The notes under the pieces were generated by a model. The model saw only the letters and a program-made list of their open reading frames with translations. It had not been told where the DNA came from and did no database searches. A stretch of 64,000 nt of DNA from Streptomyces sp. HUAS ZL42 (GTDB taxonomy: Bacteria; Actinomycetota; Actinomycetes; Streptomycetales; Streptomycetaceae). The translations under genes were made by a program, and so were the position numbers. The first letter of the stretch is position 1; every line of letters begins with the position of its first letter. Shown here in pieces: positions 52,972 to 62,367 of the stretch. The DNA lies in assembly GCF_040782645.1 (NCBI RefSeq), contig NZ_CP160403.1, forward strand, positions 3,534,001-3,598,000. The letters run 5' to 3'.

Positions 52972-53451
52972 ATGCGCAGAACGATCCGGCACCCGCTGCT
53001 CGCCCTCGCGACGCTGACACTTCTCCTCGCGGGCTGCGGCACTCAGACGGACAGCGGCAAGGACGGCAGCCGCACCGTGTCGCCGCCCCCCACGTCGACT
53101 CCGCCTTCCGCTTCGGCTTCGGCTTCGGCTTCGGCGGGCTGTACGGCGGAGTCGGCGCTCGACGCCGCCGACAGCGGCCGGACGGTGTGCCTGGCTACAG
53201 GCGGCACGGTCCGCATCAGCCTGGACGGCACCGCCAGCCGGCCCTGGCAGCCGGTCAAGGCCGACGGCAGCGGCCTCGAGGCCACCAACAGCGGCATCGT
53301 CCTCCAGCCGGGCGACGCGAGCGCCGCCTTCAGGGCGGTCTCGGCGGGGACGGTGCGGCTGAGCACGTCGCGCCCGCTGTGCGCCACCGAGACCGGCGGC
53401 GTCTCGTGCAAGGGCATTCAGGAGTGGTGGGTCACCGTCGTGGTGAAGTAA
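52972..53451 (+). CDS. Small secreted lipoprotein
   Basis: 159 residues. The lipobox LLLAGC is at 19-24 after a basic start. A Ser/Ala-Pro linker coded by GCTTCG repeats (SASASASASA) spans about 43-56, followed by a beta-rich domain (GGTVRISLDGTASRPWQPV, ending EWWVTVVVK) that has two cysteines. I do not recognise the domain. It follows the sedolisin gene by 98 bases on the same strand and may be expressed with it. Its last codons overlap the convergent small membrane-protein gene. Confidence 0.75.
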   Translation: MRRTIRHPLLALATLTLLLAGCGTQTDSGKDGSRTVSPPPTSTPPSASASASASAGCTAESALDAADSGRTVCLATGGTVRISLDGTASRPWQPVKADGSGLEATNSGIVLQPGDASAAFRAVSAGTVRLSTSRPLCATETGGVSCKGIQEWWVTVVVK

Positions 53452-53642
53452 CCCCCGGCTACGGGTCGCTCGGCCGGCGGACCGGAGCCGGCGGCCTCCC
53501 GGCGGGCCCGCTCGGCCTCCCGGATCTGGCGGTCGACGCGCCTCTCGCGCACGATCCCGATCACTGACGGGAGGACCAGGAGAACGAGGATCCCGAAGAC
53601 GGTGAGCATTCCGATCAGTCCTTCTGTCTGTCCGGTAGTCAT
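53418..53642 (-). CDS. Small single-helix membrane protein
   Basis: 74 residues from ATG 53642. One membrane helix (LIGMLTVFGILVLLVLPSVIGIV) is followed by a very basic/acidic helix (RERRVDRQIREAERARREAA) and a short tail. It has no known family that I recognise. Its last 34 bases overlap the convergent lipoprotein gene. It is divergent from the AraC-type gene, 92 bases apart. Confidence 0.6.
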   Translation of the reverse strand: MTTGQTEGLIGMLTVFGILVLLVLPSVIGIVRERRVDRQIREAERARREAAGSGPPAERPVAGGYFTTTVTHHS

Positions 53643-53676
53643 GACACCACTGTCACGCCGAATGCTCCTTACCGGG

Positions 53677-53715
53677 AGTGGCAGGACTGCCGCACACCCT
53701 CGAATTACTGCCACT
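53677..53715. promoter_or_regulatory. Inverted repeat between the small membrane-protein and AraC-type genes
   Basis: AGTGGCAG (53677-53684) and CTGCCACT (53708-53715) are perfect 8-bp inverted copies 23 bp apart, 20 bp before the AraC-type start; a third ACTGGCAG lies at 53727-53734. The cluster suggests AraC-family half-sites. Confidence 0.5.
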
Positions 53716-53734
53716 TCCGAGGCACACTGGCAGC

Positions 53735-54700
53735 ATGCTGAAGAACGTGGCGGCCGTCCTGCTCGACGGCGTGCATCCCTTCGAATTCGGCGTCGTCTGC
53801 GAGGTCTTCGGGATCGACCGCAGCGACGAGGGACTTCCGGTGTACGACTTCGCGGTGGTCTCGGCGGAAGGACCGACGCTGAGCACTCATGTCGGCGGAC
53901 TCACGGTCTCCACGCCGTACGGCCTCGACCGGCTGGAGGAGGCGGACCTGATCGCCGTGCCGGCCGGCCGCGAGTACGTGAGCCGGGACTATCCGCCCGA
54001 GCTGCTGAACGCGCTCGTCCGGGCCGTCGACCGCGGGGCAAGGGTGCTGAGCGTCTGCTCGGGCGTCTTCGTGCTGGGCGCCGCCGGGCTGCTGGACGGG
54101 CGGCGGTGCAGTGTGCACTGGCGGCAGGCGGAGCAGCTGGCCCGGCGCTTCCCGCGCGCGGTGATCGAACCGGACGTGCTGTACGTCGACGAGGACCCGG
54201 TGATCACGTCGGCCGGGACGGCCGCCGGCATCGACGCCTGTCTGCACCTCGTACGCAAGGAGCAGGGCCCGGAGGTCGCCAACAGGATCGCCCGGCGCAT
54301 GGTCGTGCCGCCACACCGCGACGGCGGCCAGGCGCAGTACATCGAACGGCCGCTGCCGAGCTCCACGTGCGACACGGTCGGCGAGGTGCTCGTGTGGATG
54401 GAGCGGAACCTCCACGAGGAGGTCACGGTGGAGCAGCTCGCCGACCGTGCGCACATGTCCCCGCGCACCTTCGCCCGCCGCTTCCAGCAGGAGACGGGCA
54501 CGACCCCGTACCGCTGGATCCTGCGCCAACGCGTGCTGCTGGCCCAGCAGTTGCTGGAAGCGACGGACGAGACGATGGACGCGATCGCAGGCCGCACGGG
54601 ATTCGGCACCGCGGCAGCGCTGCGGCACCAGTTCGTACGGGCCCTGGGAACCACGCCGAACGCCTATCGGCGCACGTTCCGGGGGCCCGAGGCGGCCTGA
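53735..54700 (+). CDS. AraC-family regulator with DJ-1/PfpI-type sensor domain (GlxA-like)
   Basis: 321 residues. The N-terminal 180 residues form a DJ-1/PfpI-like domain (AAVLLDGVHPFEFGVVCEVFG, the elbow Cys in VLSVCSGVFVLGAAGLLDG). The C-terminus has two AraC helix-turn-helices (VEQLADRAHMSPRTFARRFQ, then MDAIAGRTGFGTAAALRHQF). In S. coelicolor an AraC-like gene (nrdS) follows nrdB; this gene holds the matching place but is 3 kb away from nrdB because other genes intervene. Orthology to nrdS is likely but unproven. Confidence 0.88.
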   Translation: MLKNVAAVLLDGVHPFEFGVVCEVFGIDRSDEGLPVYDFAVVSAEGPTLSTHVGGLTVSTPYGLDRLEEADLIAVPAGREYVSRDYPPELLNALVRAVDRGARVLSVCSGVFVLGAAGLLDGRRCSVHWRQAEQLARRFPRAVIEPDVLYVDEDPVITSAGTAAGIDACLHLVRKEQGPEVANRIARRMVVPPHRDGGQAQYIERPLPSSTCDTVGEVLVWMERNLHEEVTVEQLADRAHMSPRTFARRFQQETGTTPYRWILRQRVLLAQQLLEATDETMDAIAGRTGFGTAAALRHQFVRALGTTPNAYRRTFRGPEAA

Positions 54701-54704
54701 CCCG

Positions 54705-56075
54705 TCACCTCGCCACCGGCCTCACCAGCAGTCTCTGCGGGCGCAGGGTGATGCCGACCCGTGTCGTGTCGCTGGACCCGGCCACCTGCTCGAAGCGGTA
54801 CTTCGTGGCGATCGCCGCCGTGATGAGCGACAGCTGGGCCATCGAGAAATGGTCGCTCGGGCACTTGCGGTTGCCCAGACTGAACGGCCGCATGGCGTAT
54901 TTCGGCACATCCTTCACCCGTTCCGGAAGCCAGCGGTCGGGGTCGAAGTCGAGGTGATGCGCGTACGAACGCGGATCGCGCTGGATCGCGTACGGGCTGT
55001 ACACGATGTCCGCCCCGGCCGGAATGCGATACCCGCCGAGTTCGGTGTCGGCGACGGCCCGCCGCGTCAATATCCATACGGCTGGGCGCAGACGCATGGT
55101 CTCGACCACGACATTGTTGGTGTGGGTGAGCCGGTGGACGTCCTCGAATGCCACGGGACGCCCGTCCGTCACGGATTCCACCTCGGCACGCACCCTGTCC
55201 GCCTGTTCCGGGTGTTCCGCGAGGACCTGGAGCAGCCACATGATCGTGGAGGCGATGGTTTCACTGCCGGGGGTGAGTATCGCGACGACCTGGTCGTGGA
55301 CCTCCTGTTCCCCGATGGGATCGCCATTGTCGTCCTTCGCATCCAGCAATGCCGTCAGCAAATCGTCCGGCTTTTGACCGGATGCCCGGCGTTCGGCGAC
55401 GATCTCGTCGACGAGGACATGCAAATCGGCCAGAGCCCGGTTGAATTCGCGGTTGGCCGGAAGTGGCAGCCGGTACAGCGGCCCGAGCGGGACCACCATG
55501 CGCCGGTACATGCCCCCGAAGACGATCGCGAGCGCCCTGCACAGGCGCTCGGCCCGCTCGTCCATGTACCGGCCGCGCAGCAGGCAGCGGGCCGAGATGC
55601 GCACGGCGACGCGGAAGGACTCGGAGGTGCAGTCGATGGTCTCGCCGGTCTTCCAGCGCTCGGTCAGCGCGTGCGCCTCCTCCTCCATGATCGGGCCGTA
55701 CGCGGGTATCGCGTCGAGCCGGAAGGCGGGCTGGATGGTGTGCCGTTGCCGCCGGTGGCGGGGGCCGTTGGCGGTGGCCACGCCCTCCTTGCCGAGCAGG
55801 CCCTCCAGGGACTGCCACAGGGGTCCGTCGATCACGAAGTCGGGGCTCAGGGCGAGGGCGCCCGTGAGGGCCGGCGTGGTGACGGCGTACACCGTCTTGG
55901 GGCCGAGCTTCAGGCGGACCACGTCGCCGTGGTCGCGCAGCCGGGCCATGAAGGCGAGCGGGTCGCGGACCAGTTTCCAGCCGTGGCCGAGCAGCGGGGC
56001 CCCACCGCCCGCCAGAGGCGGCTCCTTCAACTCCGGTGCCTGGACTTCCACGGGTTTCACGGATTCGACGGTCAT
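54705..56075 (-). CDS. cyp170A1: Cytochrome P450, albaflavenone monooxygenase (CYP170A1 type)
   Basis: 456 residues, start overlapping the upstream terpene-synthase stop (ATGA). The heme cysteine is Cys405 in [13 protein letters not shown], the ExxR pair is Glu325/Arg328 and the I helix has [13 protein letters not shown] near 264-276. It oxidises epi-isozizaene to albaflavenol and then albaflavenone. S. coelicolor CYP170A1 also has a second, farnesene-synthase active site; the acidic DDNGD motif is present here at 248-252, suggesting that the second activity is kept. Confidence 0.93.
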   Translation of the reverse strand: MTVESVKPVEVQAPELKEPPLAGGGAPLLGHGWKLVRDPLAFMARLRDHGDVVRLKLGPKTVYAVTTPALTGALALSPDFVIDGPLWQSLEGLLGKEGVATANGPRHRRQRHTIQPAFRLDAIPAYGPIMEEEAHALTERWKTGETIDCTSESFRVAVRISARCLLRGRYMDERAERLCRALAIVFGGMYRRMVVPLGPLYRLPLPANREFNRALADLHVLVDEIVAERRASGQKPDDLLTALLDAKDDNGDPIGEQEVHDQVVAILTPGSETIASTIMWLLQVLAEHPEQADRVRAEVESVTDGRPVAFEDVHRLTHTNNVVVETMRLRPAVWILTRRAVADTELGGYRIPAGADIVYSPYAIQRDPRSYAHHLDFDPDRWLPERVKDVPKYAMRPFSLGNRKCPSDHFSMAQLSLITAAIATKYRFEQVAGSSDTTRVGITLRPQRLLVRPVAR

Positions 56076-57157
56076 TTCTCACCTGCCGCTTCGTTGTTGA
56101 CGTACGGGGGCGTGGACCTATCGTCCCAGCTGTCGACCATGTACCTGCCGGACTCGTGGTGGAACCAGTAGACGGAACTGAACCAGTTCCGCATGTTGCA
56201 GAGGCAGGCGCGCACGGCCGCGCTCAATTCCTTTCCCCGCACCGTGCCGTCGTCGAGGCCGTCGGCGAACCGGATCGCCTCCCGCTCGGTGACGAGGAAT
56301 TCCGAAATGCATTCCTCGATCCGCCGCCGAACTTCCTCGACCGCCCCTTCCAGGGTCAGCCCCTCGTGGGCGACGAGACTTATTCCGAGATTGTGCACCT
56401 CGTCTCCCGCTATTTCTTTCGGGAGCGAGCACAGATCGTTGTACCAGGCGGCGAATTCCTGGCTCAACAGCGCCGCCCGCCGATATGCCGGGTGTTTCCT
56501 TACACCGTCCGGGAGTTCGCATCCTGCACTCGGCTCGAGCAGGTCGGTCCAGATCCGGTGCGCGAAGGTCAGGCGGCGCAGCGCCAGGTATTCCTCGACC
56601 CTGGGGATGATTCCGTGGGTGCGGTTGCGGAATTCTTGGTCGTACGCGTCGATCACCGCGTGGAAGTGCCGGGCGAAGCGGGCGTTCCACGTCCGCGGCA
56701 GGAACGAGTACAGCCGCACCATGCTGTCCGCGAACGCCGCGACCAGGGAGTCCTCGTGGTGCAGATGGTGCCCGGGGGAGTCGAGGGCCGCGTGTAACTC
56801 GAACCTCAACCGCCGCCAGGCGTCCGCGCGGCCGTGCACGATGTCACGGTCGTGGCGGTCGTCCCAGACGAAGAACCATGCGCTGTAGTCGGCGATCGCC
56901 TGCAGGACCTCATCGGGGGCGCCGATGTAGTAGCCCGCCATGAGGTCGGTGTAGCAAAGGCCGTCGGCATATTCCTCCACTTTGTCCGCAGGCATGAGCC
57001 GCTTTTCCAGCAGCCAGGTGCGGGTCTTCTCCTGGAGCCTGGGCCAATACGGATGCAGTTGTCGGGGAAACGCCGCCTCGATCACAGGAAGGGAGAGCGA
57101 CGGTGGTACGGCGATCGCTGTCGGTGTCGATGTGGTGCCGGGTGGGAAAGCATGCAC
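56072..57157 (-). CDS. cyc1: epi-Isozizaene synthase (sesquiterpene cyclase)
   Basis: 361 residues from GTG 57157, 8 bases after GAGAGGGG, equal to the length of S. coelicolor SCO5222 and nearly identical in many blocks. The metal-binding motifs are DDRHD at 99-103 ([12 protein letters not shown]) and the NSE triad in [10 protein letters not shown] near 240. It cyclises farnesyl diphosphate to epi-isozizaene, the precursor of the earthy antibiotic albaflavenone. It overlaps the P450 gene, forming a two-gene operon. It lacks the long N-terminal tail of encapsulin-targeted cyclases. Confidence 0.97.
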   Translation of the reverse strand: MHAFPPGTTSTPTAIAVPPSLSLPVIEAAFPRQLHPYWPRLQEKTRTWLLEKRLMPADKVEEYADGLCYTDLMAGYYIGAPDEVLQAIADYSAWFFVWDDRHDRDIVHGRADAWRRLRFELHAALDSPGHHLHHEDSLVAAFADSMVRLYSFLPRTWNARFARHFHAVIDAYDQEFRNRTHGIIPRVEEYLALRRLTFAHRIWTDLLEPSAGCELPDGVRKHPAYRRAALLSQEFAAWYNDLCSLPKEIAGDEVHNLGISLVAHEGLTLEGAVEEVRRRIEECISEFLVTEREAIRFADGLDDGTVRGKELSAAVRACLCNMRNWFSSVYWFHHESGRYMVDSWDDRSTPPYVNNEAAGEK

Positions 57158-57380
57158 GGACAAACCCCTCTCAGCCGCCGGATGAGCGCACGCCCCTCCC
57201 GCTGTGCCGGGCGTGCGCCGTTGCGTATCCCCGCACTTCCCATTCAGCACCACAACTGAGCGTTCTGGGAATGGATTTGCTCCCTTCACTACCCCGCGGT
57301 GCCAAGAATGTCCCCTTGCGCAACTGGTTCCGGATCGCTAGGGGAGCAGACGCGATCGAATGTGCGACGGACAGACGAAC

Positions 57381-57416
57381 GGCGCCTGTTCGGGCAGGGA
57401 AACCCGAACAGGCGCC
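57381..57416 (-). terminator. Terminator of the deformylase gene
   Basis: GGCGCCTGTTCGGG and CCCGAACAGGCGCC are perfect 14-bp arms with an 8-base loop, 23 bases past the deformylase stop codon. Confidence 0.85.
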
Positions 57417-57438
57417 GTACGTAAGGGAATTGTGAAGG

Positions 57439-58089
57439 TCAGTCGTTCGCGACCACGGGGTAGCGGGGCTCGTTCTCCGCCATCTGCCGCAGCGCGTCCT
57501 TGCGTTCACGCTTGGAGAGCCGGTCGATGTAGAGGTACCCGTACAGATGGTCCGTCTCGTGCTGCAAACACCGGGCGAAGTAGCCCGTGCCGCGCACCTT
57601 GATCGGGTTGCCCTTCTCGTCCTGCCCGGTCACCTCGGCGTAGTCGGGCCGGGCGAGCGGCGCGTACGCGGTCGGCACGGAGAGGCAGCCCTCGTTGCTG
57701 TCGTCCAGGCGGCGCTTGTCGGCGGGCAGTTCGACGAGCTTCGGGTTGCAGACCACGCCGACGTGCCGCACACCCTCGTCGTCCGGGCAGTCGTAGACGA
57801 ACACCTTCAGGTCGACGCCGATCTGGTTGGCGGCGAGGCCCACACCCTCGGCGGTGCGCTGGCTGGCGAACATGTCGTCCACCAGCTTCAGCAGCTCGTC
57901 GTCGAACCCGGTGACGTCCTTGCACTCCTTGTGCAGCACCGGGTTCCCGACGACCGTGATCGGCCGCGAGGTGCCGCGCCCGCGGTACGCCTGCTCCCGC
58001 TCCTCCGTGTCCTCGGTGTCGATGACGAAGCCCTCGTCGTCCACGGGGAGCACGCCCGCGTGCTGCTGATCGGTGTCCTGCTGCGCCAT
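57439..58089 (-). CDS. def: Peptide deformylase
   Basis: 216 residues from ATG 58089. The three motifs are [10 protein letters not shown] near residue 82, EGCLSVP near 131 and QHETDHLYG near 174, giving the Cys and two His that bind iron and the catalytic Glu. It removes the formyl group from new proteins. A 35-residue acidic N-terminal extension ([20 protein letters not shown] onward) precedes the conserved region. Streptomyces encodes several deformylases; this is the chromosomal copy beside the albaflavenone genes. Confidence 0.95.
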   Translation of the reverse strand: MAQQDTDQQHAGVLPVDDEGFVIDTEDTEEREQAYRGRGTSRPITVVGNPVLHKECKDVTGFDDELLKLVDDMFASQRTAEGVGLAANQIGVDLKVFVYDCPDDEGVRHVGVVCNPKLVELPADKRRLDDSNEGCLSVPTAYAPLARPDYAEVTGQDEKGNPIKVRGTGYFARCLQHETDHLYGYLYIDRLSKRERKDALRQMAENEPRYPVVAND

Positions 58090-58151
58090 GACCGACGTAT
58101 GCCTTCCTAGAAAAACGGGGGTGTGATGCTGATACAGGGTACGGTGAAGCG

Positions 58152-58195
58152 CCCCCATAGGGGCGCGGGGAACTGCGCGACCAGCCACGACGGCG
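58152..58195 (+). repeat. Dispersed repeat, GGGGCGCGGGG-type, copy 2
   Basis: GGGGCGCGGGGAACTGCGCG followed by ACCAGCCACGACGG is a shorter relative of the copy at 46245-46320, in the same orientation, here upstream of the deformylase gene. Confidence 0.65.
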
Positions 58196-58213
58196 CCGCA
58201 GCGTCGAACGGAC

Positions 58214-59194
58214 TCAGCAAACCTCTTCCAAGTCCCGCCAATCCCTGGAATCCGGGCTGTCCGCGACCCACCCGTCCAGCAACCCCCTCACCAGCGAAGC
58301 CGGCGCAGCCACCCCGCACTCCCGCTCCGGCACCCACAGCTGCCCGTCCGTCCGATGCCCCAGCGGCCCCGGGTGCCCCGGCTCACTGTGATCGTGCGGG
58401 TCGAGATGCTCCCCGTCACCCTCGTCGGACGGCATCCTCGACTCCGAGCACATCCGGCACAGCAGCCGTACGGACGACGACCAGTCCTCCGCCGCGAACC
58501 CCGCGTCAGCGGCAAGCTGCTCCAGCGCGTCCCGGTCGTCCTCGCTCGCAGCCTCCAGCAGCACCACCCAGGTCGGCACCGGCGATGGCGCCCACAGCTC
58601 GATCTCGTCGAACACCGGGTAGGCATGCCCCGCGGCGGTGGTCCGCTCCCCGTGGGGCACCCCGTCGTGCAGCACGACCTCGCCCCAGCGCCGCCCGGAC
58701 GACGGCAGCGGGATGGACAGCACCTCTATGCGGGCGGGATCGAGCCGACGCCCCCACACGACCTCGGCCTCGCCCTCGGGCGACAGCCGTACGGCGGCGC
58801 TCCCGAGGTCCATGCCCAGCGGCTCCCCGGAGGCGGTGGCCCCGCCCGGCACATACAGCCCGTACGCCTGCCAGGCCCGCCGCGCGAGCGGCCAGTCCTG
58901 CAGCGCGGTGGCCGCGATGCCCACGTTCCACCAGTCAGGTGCGCCCGTCTCCCGGTCGAGCAGCGCGACGGCCCTCAGACCGGCCGCCCGGGCCTGCTCC
59001 CAGTCGTGCCGGAACTTGTGCAGGAGGGCGAGGTTGAACCAGGACTCGGAGAGCCACGGCTCCAGGTCCGCGGCACGTGTCAGCAGCGCGCCGGCGTCCT
59101 CGTACCGGCCGTCGCCGATCAGCGTGAACGCGCGGTCGGTGGCCTGCCGCCAGGAGGCGGAGGGCCGATGCCGTCCCTTGCCGAAGATCCTCAC
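58214..59194 (-). CDS. Tetratricopeptide-repeat protein
   Basis: 326 residues taking GTG 59194 ([19 protein letters not shown]); an ATG 34 codons further up is possible but gives a low-quality N-terminus. The N-terminal 110 residues contain about three TPR-like helices ([40 protein letters not shown]). The rest is a beta-rich region ending in an acidic-to-Trp tail with a [10 protein letters not shown] cysteine pair. No known function. It lies downstream of the HD-domain genes on the same strand after a 105-base gap. Confidence 0.75.
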   Translation of the reverse strand: MRIFGKGRHRPSASWRQATDRAFTLIGDGRYEDAGALLTRAADLEPWLSESWFNLALLHKFRHDWEQARAAGLRAVALLDRETGAPDWWNVGIAATALQDWPLARRAWQAYGLYVPGGATASGEPLGMDLGSAAVRLSPEGEAEVVWGRRLDPARIEVLSIPLPSSGRRWGEVVLHDGVPHGERTTAAGHAYPVFDEIELWAPSPVPTWVVLLEAASEDDRDALEQLAADAGFAAEDWSSSVRLLCRMCSESRMPSDEGDGEHLDPHDHSEPGHPGPLGHRTDGQLWVPERECGVAAPASLVRGLLDGWVADSPDSRDWRDLEEVC

Positions 59195-59299
59195 GATTCC
59201 CGCCTGCCAGTTCCGTTTAGTGGGCTGGCCAGTGCCCCCGGACACTCTCTCCCTCGCATCCAACCACGTGCGGCTGGAAGGGCGCTCATTACCCATGGG

Positions 59300-60547
59300 T
59301 TACCCAGCTGCGGGCAAGGTCAGACAGCCCCGGGACAGCACCCGGGCCAGCGCCTCCACGACCTCGGGCGAGTACTCCGCGGCCGTCCCCAGCCGCAGCT
59401 CCTCCAGGGCTGTCAGGGGCCCTCCGGGCCCTGCGGCGCGCGACTTCTCGTCGTAGGCGTTCACCGCGCGCACGATCCGTGCGGCCACCGGCTGCTCGTC
59501 GCAGGGGTCGGCCTGCCGCTCCACGACCACGGCGACCGCCGCGTCGACCCCGGTCTGCCGTACGACGGCCCCGCCGAGCAACGCGATCCGCCGCTGCTCC
59601 GCCACCGGCAGCGCGGCCGTGGCCCCCGCGGGCACGGGATCGACCAGGCTGAGCTGCCCTATGTCGTGCATGAGGGCGGCGTACTCCAGCACGGTCAGAT
59701 CGGGTTCCGAAAGCCCCAGGTCCCGTCCCACGGCCCGGCTGAGCGCGGCGACCCGCCGGGCGTGCCCGGCCGGGGTGTACCCGGCTATCTCGGTGGCCCG
59801 TGCGAGGGAGGCGATGGTCTGCCGGTAGGTGGTCCGCACGGCGGCGTAGCGGCGGAAAGCCAGCTGCGTCAGCAGCAGCGGCAGCGAGAACACGGGCAGG
59901 GCCCACAGCCCGACGACCGCCACCGCGAGCGCCATCACCGCCCCTGTGGCGCACACGGCGGAGCCGATCCCGGTCATGGCCCGCAGTTCGTCCCGCAGCA
60001 GCGGCCCGAACGGCCACCGGGTCCGTGCGTGCGCCAGCGCGGCGGCGAGCACGGCGTCGCAGAGCGCCGTGAGGGAGAGCAGCGCCAGTAGCAGCAGCGC
60101 GTAGGCGGGTCCGTCCCATGTGTCGAACGCCCCGCGGTTGTAGAGGGGTTGGAAGCACACGGCGGCGAACCCGGCGGTGTGCACCCGCCGGGCGAGATGG
60201 TCGAGGGCGGGCCGCCGCCCCCGCGCGATGTGCGGCACGCTGCCGAGGAGGGAGGCGGCGAGCACGACGGCGACGACCTGCGCGACGCCGTGATGTGTGG
60301 GCCAGCCGGCGTTCTCTCCGAGCAGGGCGTACGACAGGGCCCCCGCGGCGCCGAGCGGCGCGGCCTCCCTGAGATCGGGCCCACGCCACCGGGTCAGCTC
60401 ACCGAGGGTGACGAGCAGACCGAAGGCGAGTGCGAGGGGTCTCTCCTCGAGGCCGGTCCAGAGGGTGACGGCGAAGGAGGAGAGAGCGAGAAGGGCGGCG
60501 GACGTATGGACCAGGGGGAGCAGGAGACAGGGCCGACACGGGCTCAT
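59300..60547 (-). CDS. Membrane-associated HD-domain protein, degenerate HD-GYP
   Basis: 415 residues with about seven or eight membrane helices in the first 230 residues. The C-terminal domain has GHARRVAALSRAVGRDLGLS and ALMHDIGQLSLVDP, the HD metal site, but the GYP loop of true c-di-GMP phosphodiesterases is missing. The start ATG overlaps the upstream HD-GYP stop (ATGA). It may be a regulatory partner of that enzyme rather than an active phosphodiesterase. Confidence 0.85.
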   Translation of the reverse strand: MSPCRPCLLLPLVHTSAALLALSSFAVTLWTGLEERPLALAFGLLVTLGELTRWRGPDLREAAPLGAAGALSYALLGENAGWPTHHGVAQVVAVVLAASLLGSVPHIARGRRPALDHLARRVHTAGFAAVCFQPLYNRGAFDTWDGPAYALLLLALLSLTALCDAVLAAALAHARTRWPFGPLLRDELRAMTGIGSAVCATGAVMALAVAVVGLWALPVFSLPLLLTQLAFRRYAAVRTTYRQTIASLARATEIAGYTPAGHARRVAALSRAVGRDLGLSEPDLTVLEYAALMHDIGQLSLVDPVPAGATAALPVAEQRRIALLGGAVVRQTGVDAAVAVVVERQADPCDEQPVAARIVRAVNAYDEKSRAAGPGGPLTALEELRLGTAAEYSPEVVEALARVLSRGCLTLPAAG

Positions 60548-61908
60548 CGGTGCACTCCCGGCCGGCTGGGTACCGGCGGCCGGGAACGGGGCGGGCGGGG
60601 CTCGTCGGCCGTGACCGTGGGGTGCCAGCCGTGCCGGGCCAGCGCCCTGACGAGGGCTTGCACCATCCGCGGATCGAACTGGGACCCCGCGCACCGCTCC
60701 AGCTCGTTCAGCGCGGCGGAAACAGGCCGGGCCCTGCGATAGGACCGGTTGGACGTCATCGCGTCGAAGGCGTCGGCGACGGCCACCACCCGTGCGGACT
60801 CCGGAATCTGACTCCCCACCAGCCCGTACGGATACCCGCTCCCGTCCAGCCGTTCGTGATGGTGCAGCACCGCCGCCCTGGCCTCCCCGAGGAAGGAGAT
60901 CCCCCGCACGATCTCGTGGCCGTACTCGGGATGCAGCTCGATCACCCGCCGCTCCTCGGGGGTGAGCGGCCCGTCCTTGCGCAGCAGCCGGGTGGGCACC
61001 CCCAGCTTCCCCACGTCGTGCAGGATCCCGGCGAACCGCAGCACCTCGATCCGCTCGTCGTCCAGCCCCAGCTCATGCGCGATCATCATCGACGCCTGTC
61101 CGACCCGCTCGCTGTGCCCGCGGGTGTACCCGTCCTTGATGTCGACGGCCTGCACCAGCGCACGGATGGTCGCCTGGTGGGCCGCCCGTTCCCGGTGGTA
61201 CTGCGCGAACACCCACCACGACACGCACATCGGCAGCAGCACGAGCAACGCGGCGACAGGCCCGTACGGACTGCGCCACAGCACGGCCATCATCAGCCCG
61301 GCGAGCCCGTGCACGGCAACGGGCGCGAGCGACCGCAGGAACAGCTCCCGCCAGGCCCGCCGCACCAGTGCGCTCCCCCGCCGCCCCGCAGGCGCGGGCG
61401 GCAACCCCGTGGTCAGTGCGAGGATCCCCGCGTCCAGCACGGCGAGCACGGCACAGAACACCAGCACCGCCGCCCCCGCCGGCACGAGCGCGTACGGGAA
61501 GTCGCACTCCATGACGGAGTCCCACCCGTCCAGCGCCCAGTGCACCCAGGCCGCCGCCCACACGCCGAGGACCAGCCGGGCGGCCCGCCAGATCCGGCGC
61601 AGCAGAAAGGGGCGCTGCTCCACACGGGAGAGCAGCGCCCCGGTGACGGCCACGAGTGCGGCGGCGGACGGCGGCAGCAGGAACGCCCCGGCCAGCAGGA
61701 CGGGGTAGAAGGTGCCGGTCAGGCGCCGTCCGGCCACCTGCTCGCCCGCGGCGTACAGCCCGCTCAGCAGCAGCGCCGCCCACCAGGGCGTGGGAACGGT
61801 CGGCAGCGGCAAGGGGCCGTCGGGACTGTGCGCGATCGGCAGACAGAGCAGCGCGCCGAGGCAGGCACAGACGACGTACACACGCGCCCGCGCCGGAACC
61901 GCCTCCAT
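60544..61908 (-). CDS. Membrane-associated HD-GYP phosphodiesterase
   Basis: 454 residues from ATG 61908, 6 bases after AGGGGA. Six or more membrane helices (about 10-240) precede the HD-GYP domain: GHSERVGQASMMIAHELGL, ILHDVGKLGVP, then HHHERLDGSGYPYGLVG and AVADAFDAMTSNRSYRRARP. Such proteins degrade cyclic di-GMP. A Pro/Arg-rich tail follows. It is co-transcribed with the degenerate HD protein. Orthologues in Streptomyces are predicted c-di-GMP phosphodiesterases involved in development. Confidence 0.9.
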   Translation of the reverse strand: MEAVPARARVYVVCACLGALLCLPIAHSPDGPLPLPTVPTPWWAALLLSGLYAAGEQVAGRRLTGTFYPVLLAGAFLLPPSAAALVAVTGALLSRVEQRPFLLRRIWRAARLVLGVWAAAWVHWALDGWDSVMECDFPYALVPAGAAVLVFCAVLAVLDAGILALTTGLPPAPAGRRGSALVRRAWRELFLRSLAPVAVHGLAGLMMAVLWRSPYGPVAALLVLLPMCVSWWVFAQYHRERAAHQATIRALVQAVDIKDGYTRGHSERVGQASMMIAHELGLDDERIEVLRFAGILHDVGKLGVPTRLLRKDGPLTPEERRVIELHPEYGHEIVRGISFLGEARAAVLHHHERLDGSGYPYGLVGSQIPESARVVAVADAFDAMTSNRSYRRARPVSAALNELERCAGSQFDPRMVQALVRALARHGWHPTVTADEPRPPRSRPPVPSRPGVHR

Positions 61909-62000
61909 CGCCACTCCCCTGACCCGTGCCCGTCCAGGCTGGGAGCCTAGGGTGGCGAGAGGCGGGGCCGCGGGCGTTCCACCCGCGGATTAGCCCGTTC

Positions 62001-62058
62001 GAGTGATGAGGGTCGGTTCAGGCGTCCTGCGTCGGTTCAGGCGTCCCGCGTCGGTTCA
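62001..62058 (-). repeat. 19-bp tandem repeat, three units, at the rsrA 3' end
   Basis: The unit GTCGGTTCAGGCGTCCTGC (+ strand) is repeated three times with single substitutions between 62012 and about 62068; the last unit overlaps the rsrA stop codon (TGA at 62056-62058). On the minus strand each copy contains CCTGAACCGAC. Confidence 0.8.
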
Positions 62059-62367
62059 GGTTTCCTGCGGAGTCGCCGGCGCGGCCGTCACGTCGTGCTC
62101 GGGCACGATCTGCCCGGAGCGAATCAGCTCAAGTCGCCCCATGACCTTGGCGCGCAGGTCGCTGGGCACGTCGTCATGCCCGCAGCACCGCTTGACCAGC
62201 TTCTTCACGGCCTGCTCGAGACCGTACTTCTCCAGGCACGGCGAGCACTCCTGGAAGTGCTGCTTGAACTTGTCGCGATCGACGTCCGGCATCTCACTGT
62301 CGAGGAACTCGTAGAGATGATCGAGTACCTCACTGCAGTCCGTCTCGTGCGGCTCTCCGCAGCTCAT
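62056..62367 (-). CDS. rsrA: Zinc-binding redox-sensing anti-sigma factor RsrA
   Basis: 103 residues, ATG overlapping the sigR stop (ATGA). Zinc ligands Cys11, His37, Cys41 and Cys44 are all present (HFQECSPC), with further cysteines at 3, 61 and 62. Reduced RsrA binds SigR; thiol oxidation forms a disulfide (Cys11-Cys44), zinc is lost and SigR is freed. Length and residue numbers match S. coelicolor RsrA. Confidence 0.97.
   Translation of the reverse strand: MSCGEPHETDCSEVLDHLYEFLDSEMPDVDRDKFKQHFQECSPCLEKYGLEQAVKKLVKRCCGHDDVPSDLRAKVMGRLELIRSGQIVPEHDVTAAPATPQET

Noticed and set aside
53104..53139. GCTTCG tandem repeat as a possible mobile or regulatory element
   Set aside because: It is an in-frame Ser-Ala linker within the lipoprotein gene.
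56072..57157. epi-Isozizaene synthase as cargo of the encapsulin at 19848
   Set aside because: The enzyme has no disordered N-terminal targeting tail, its length equals the free enzyme of S. coelicolor, and the genes are 35 kb apart.
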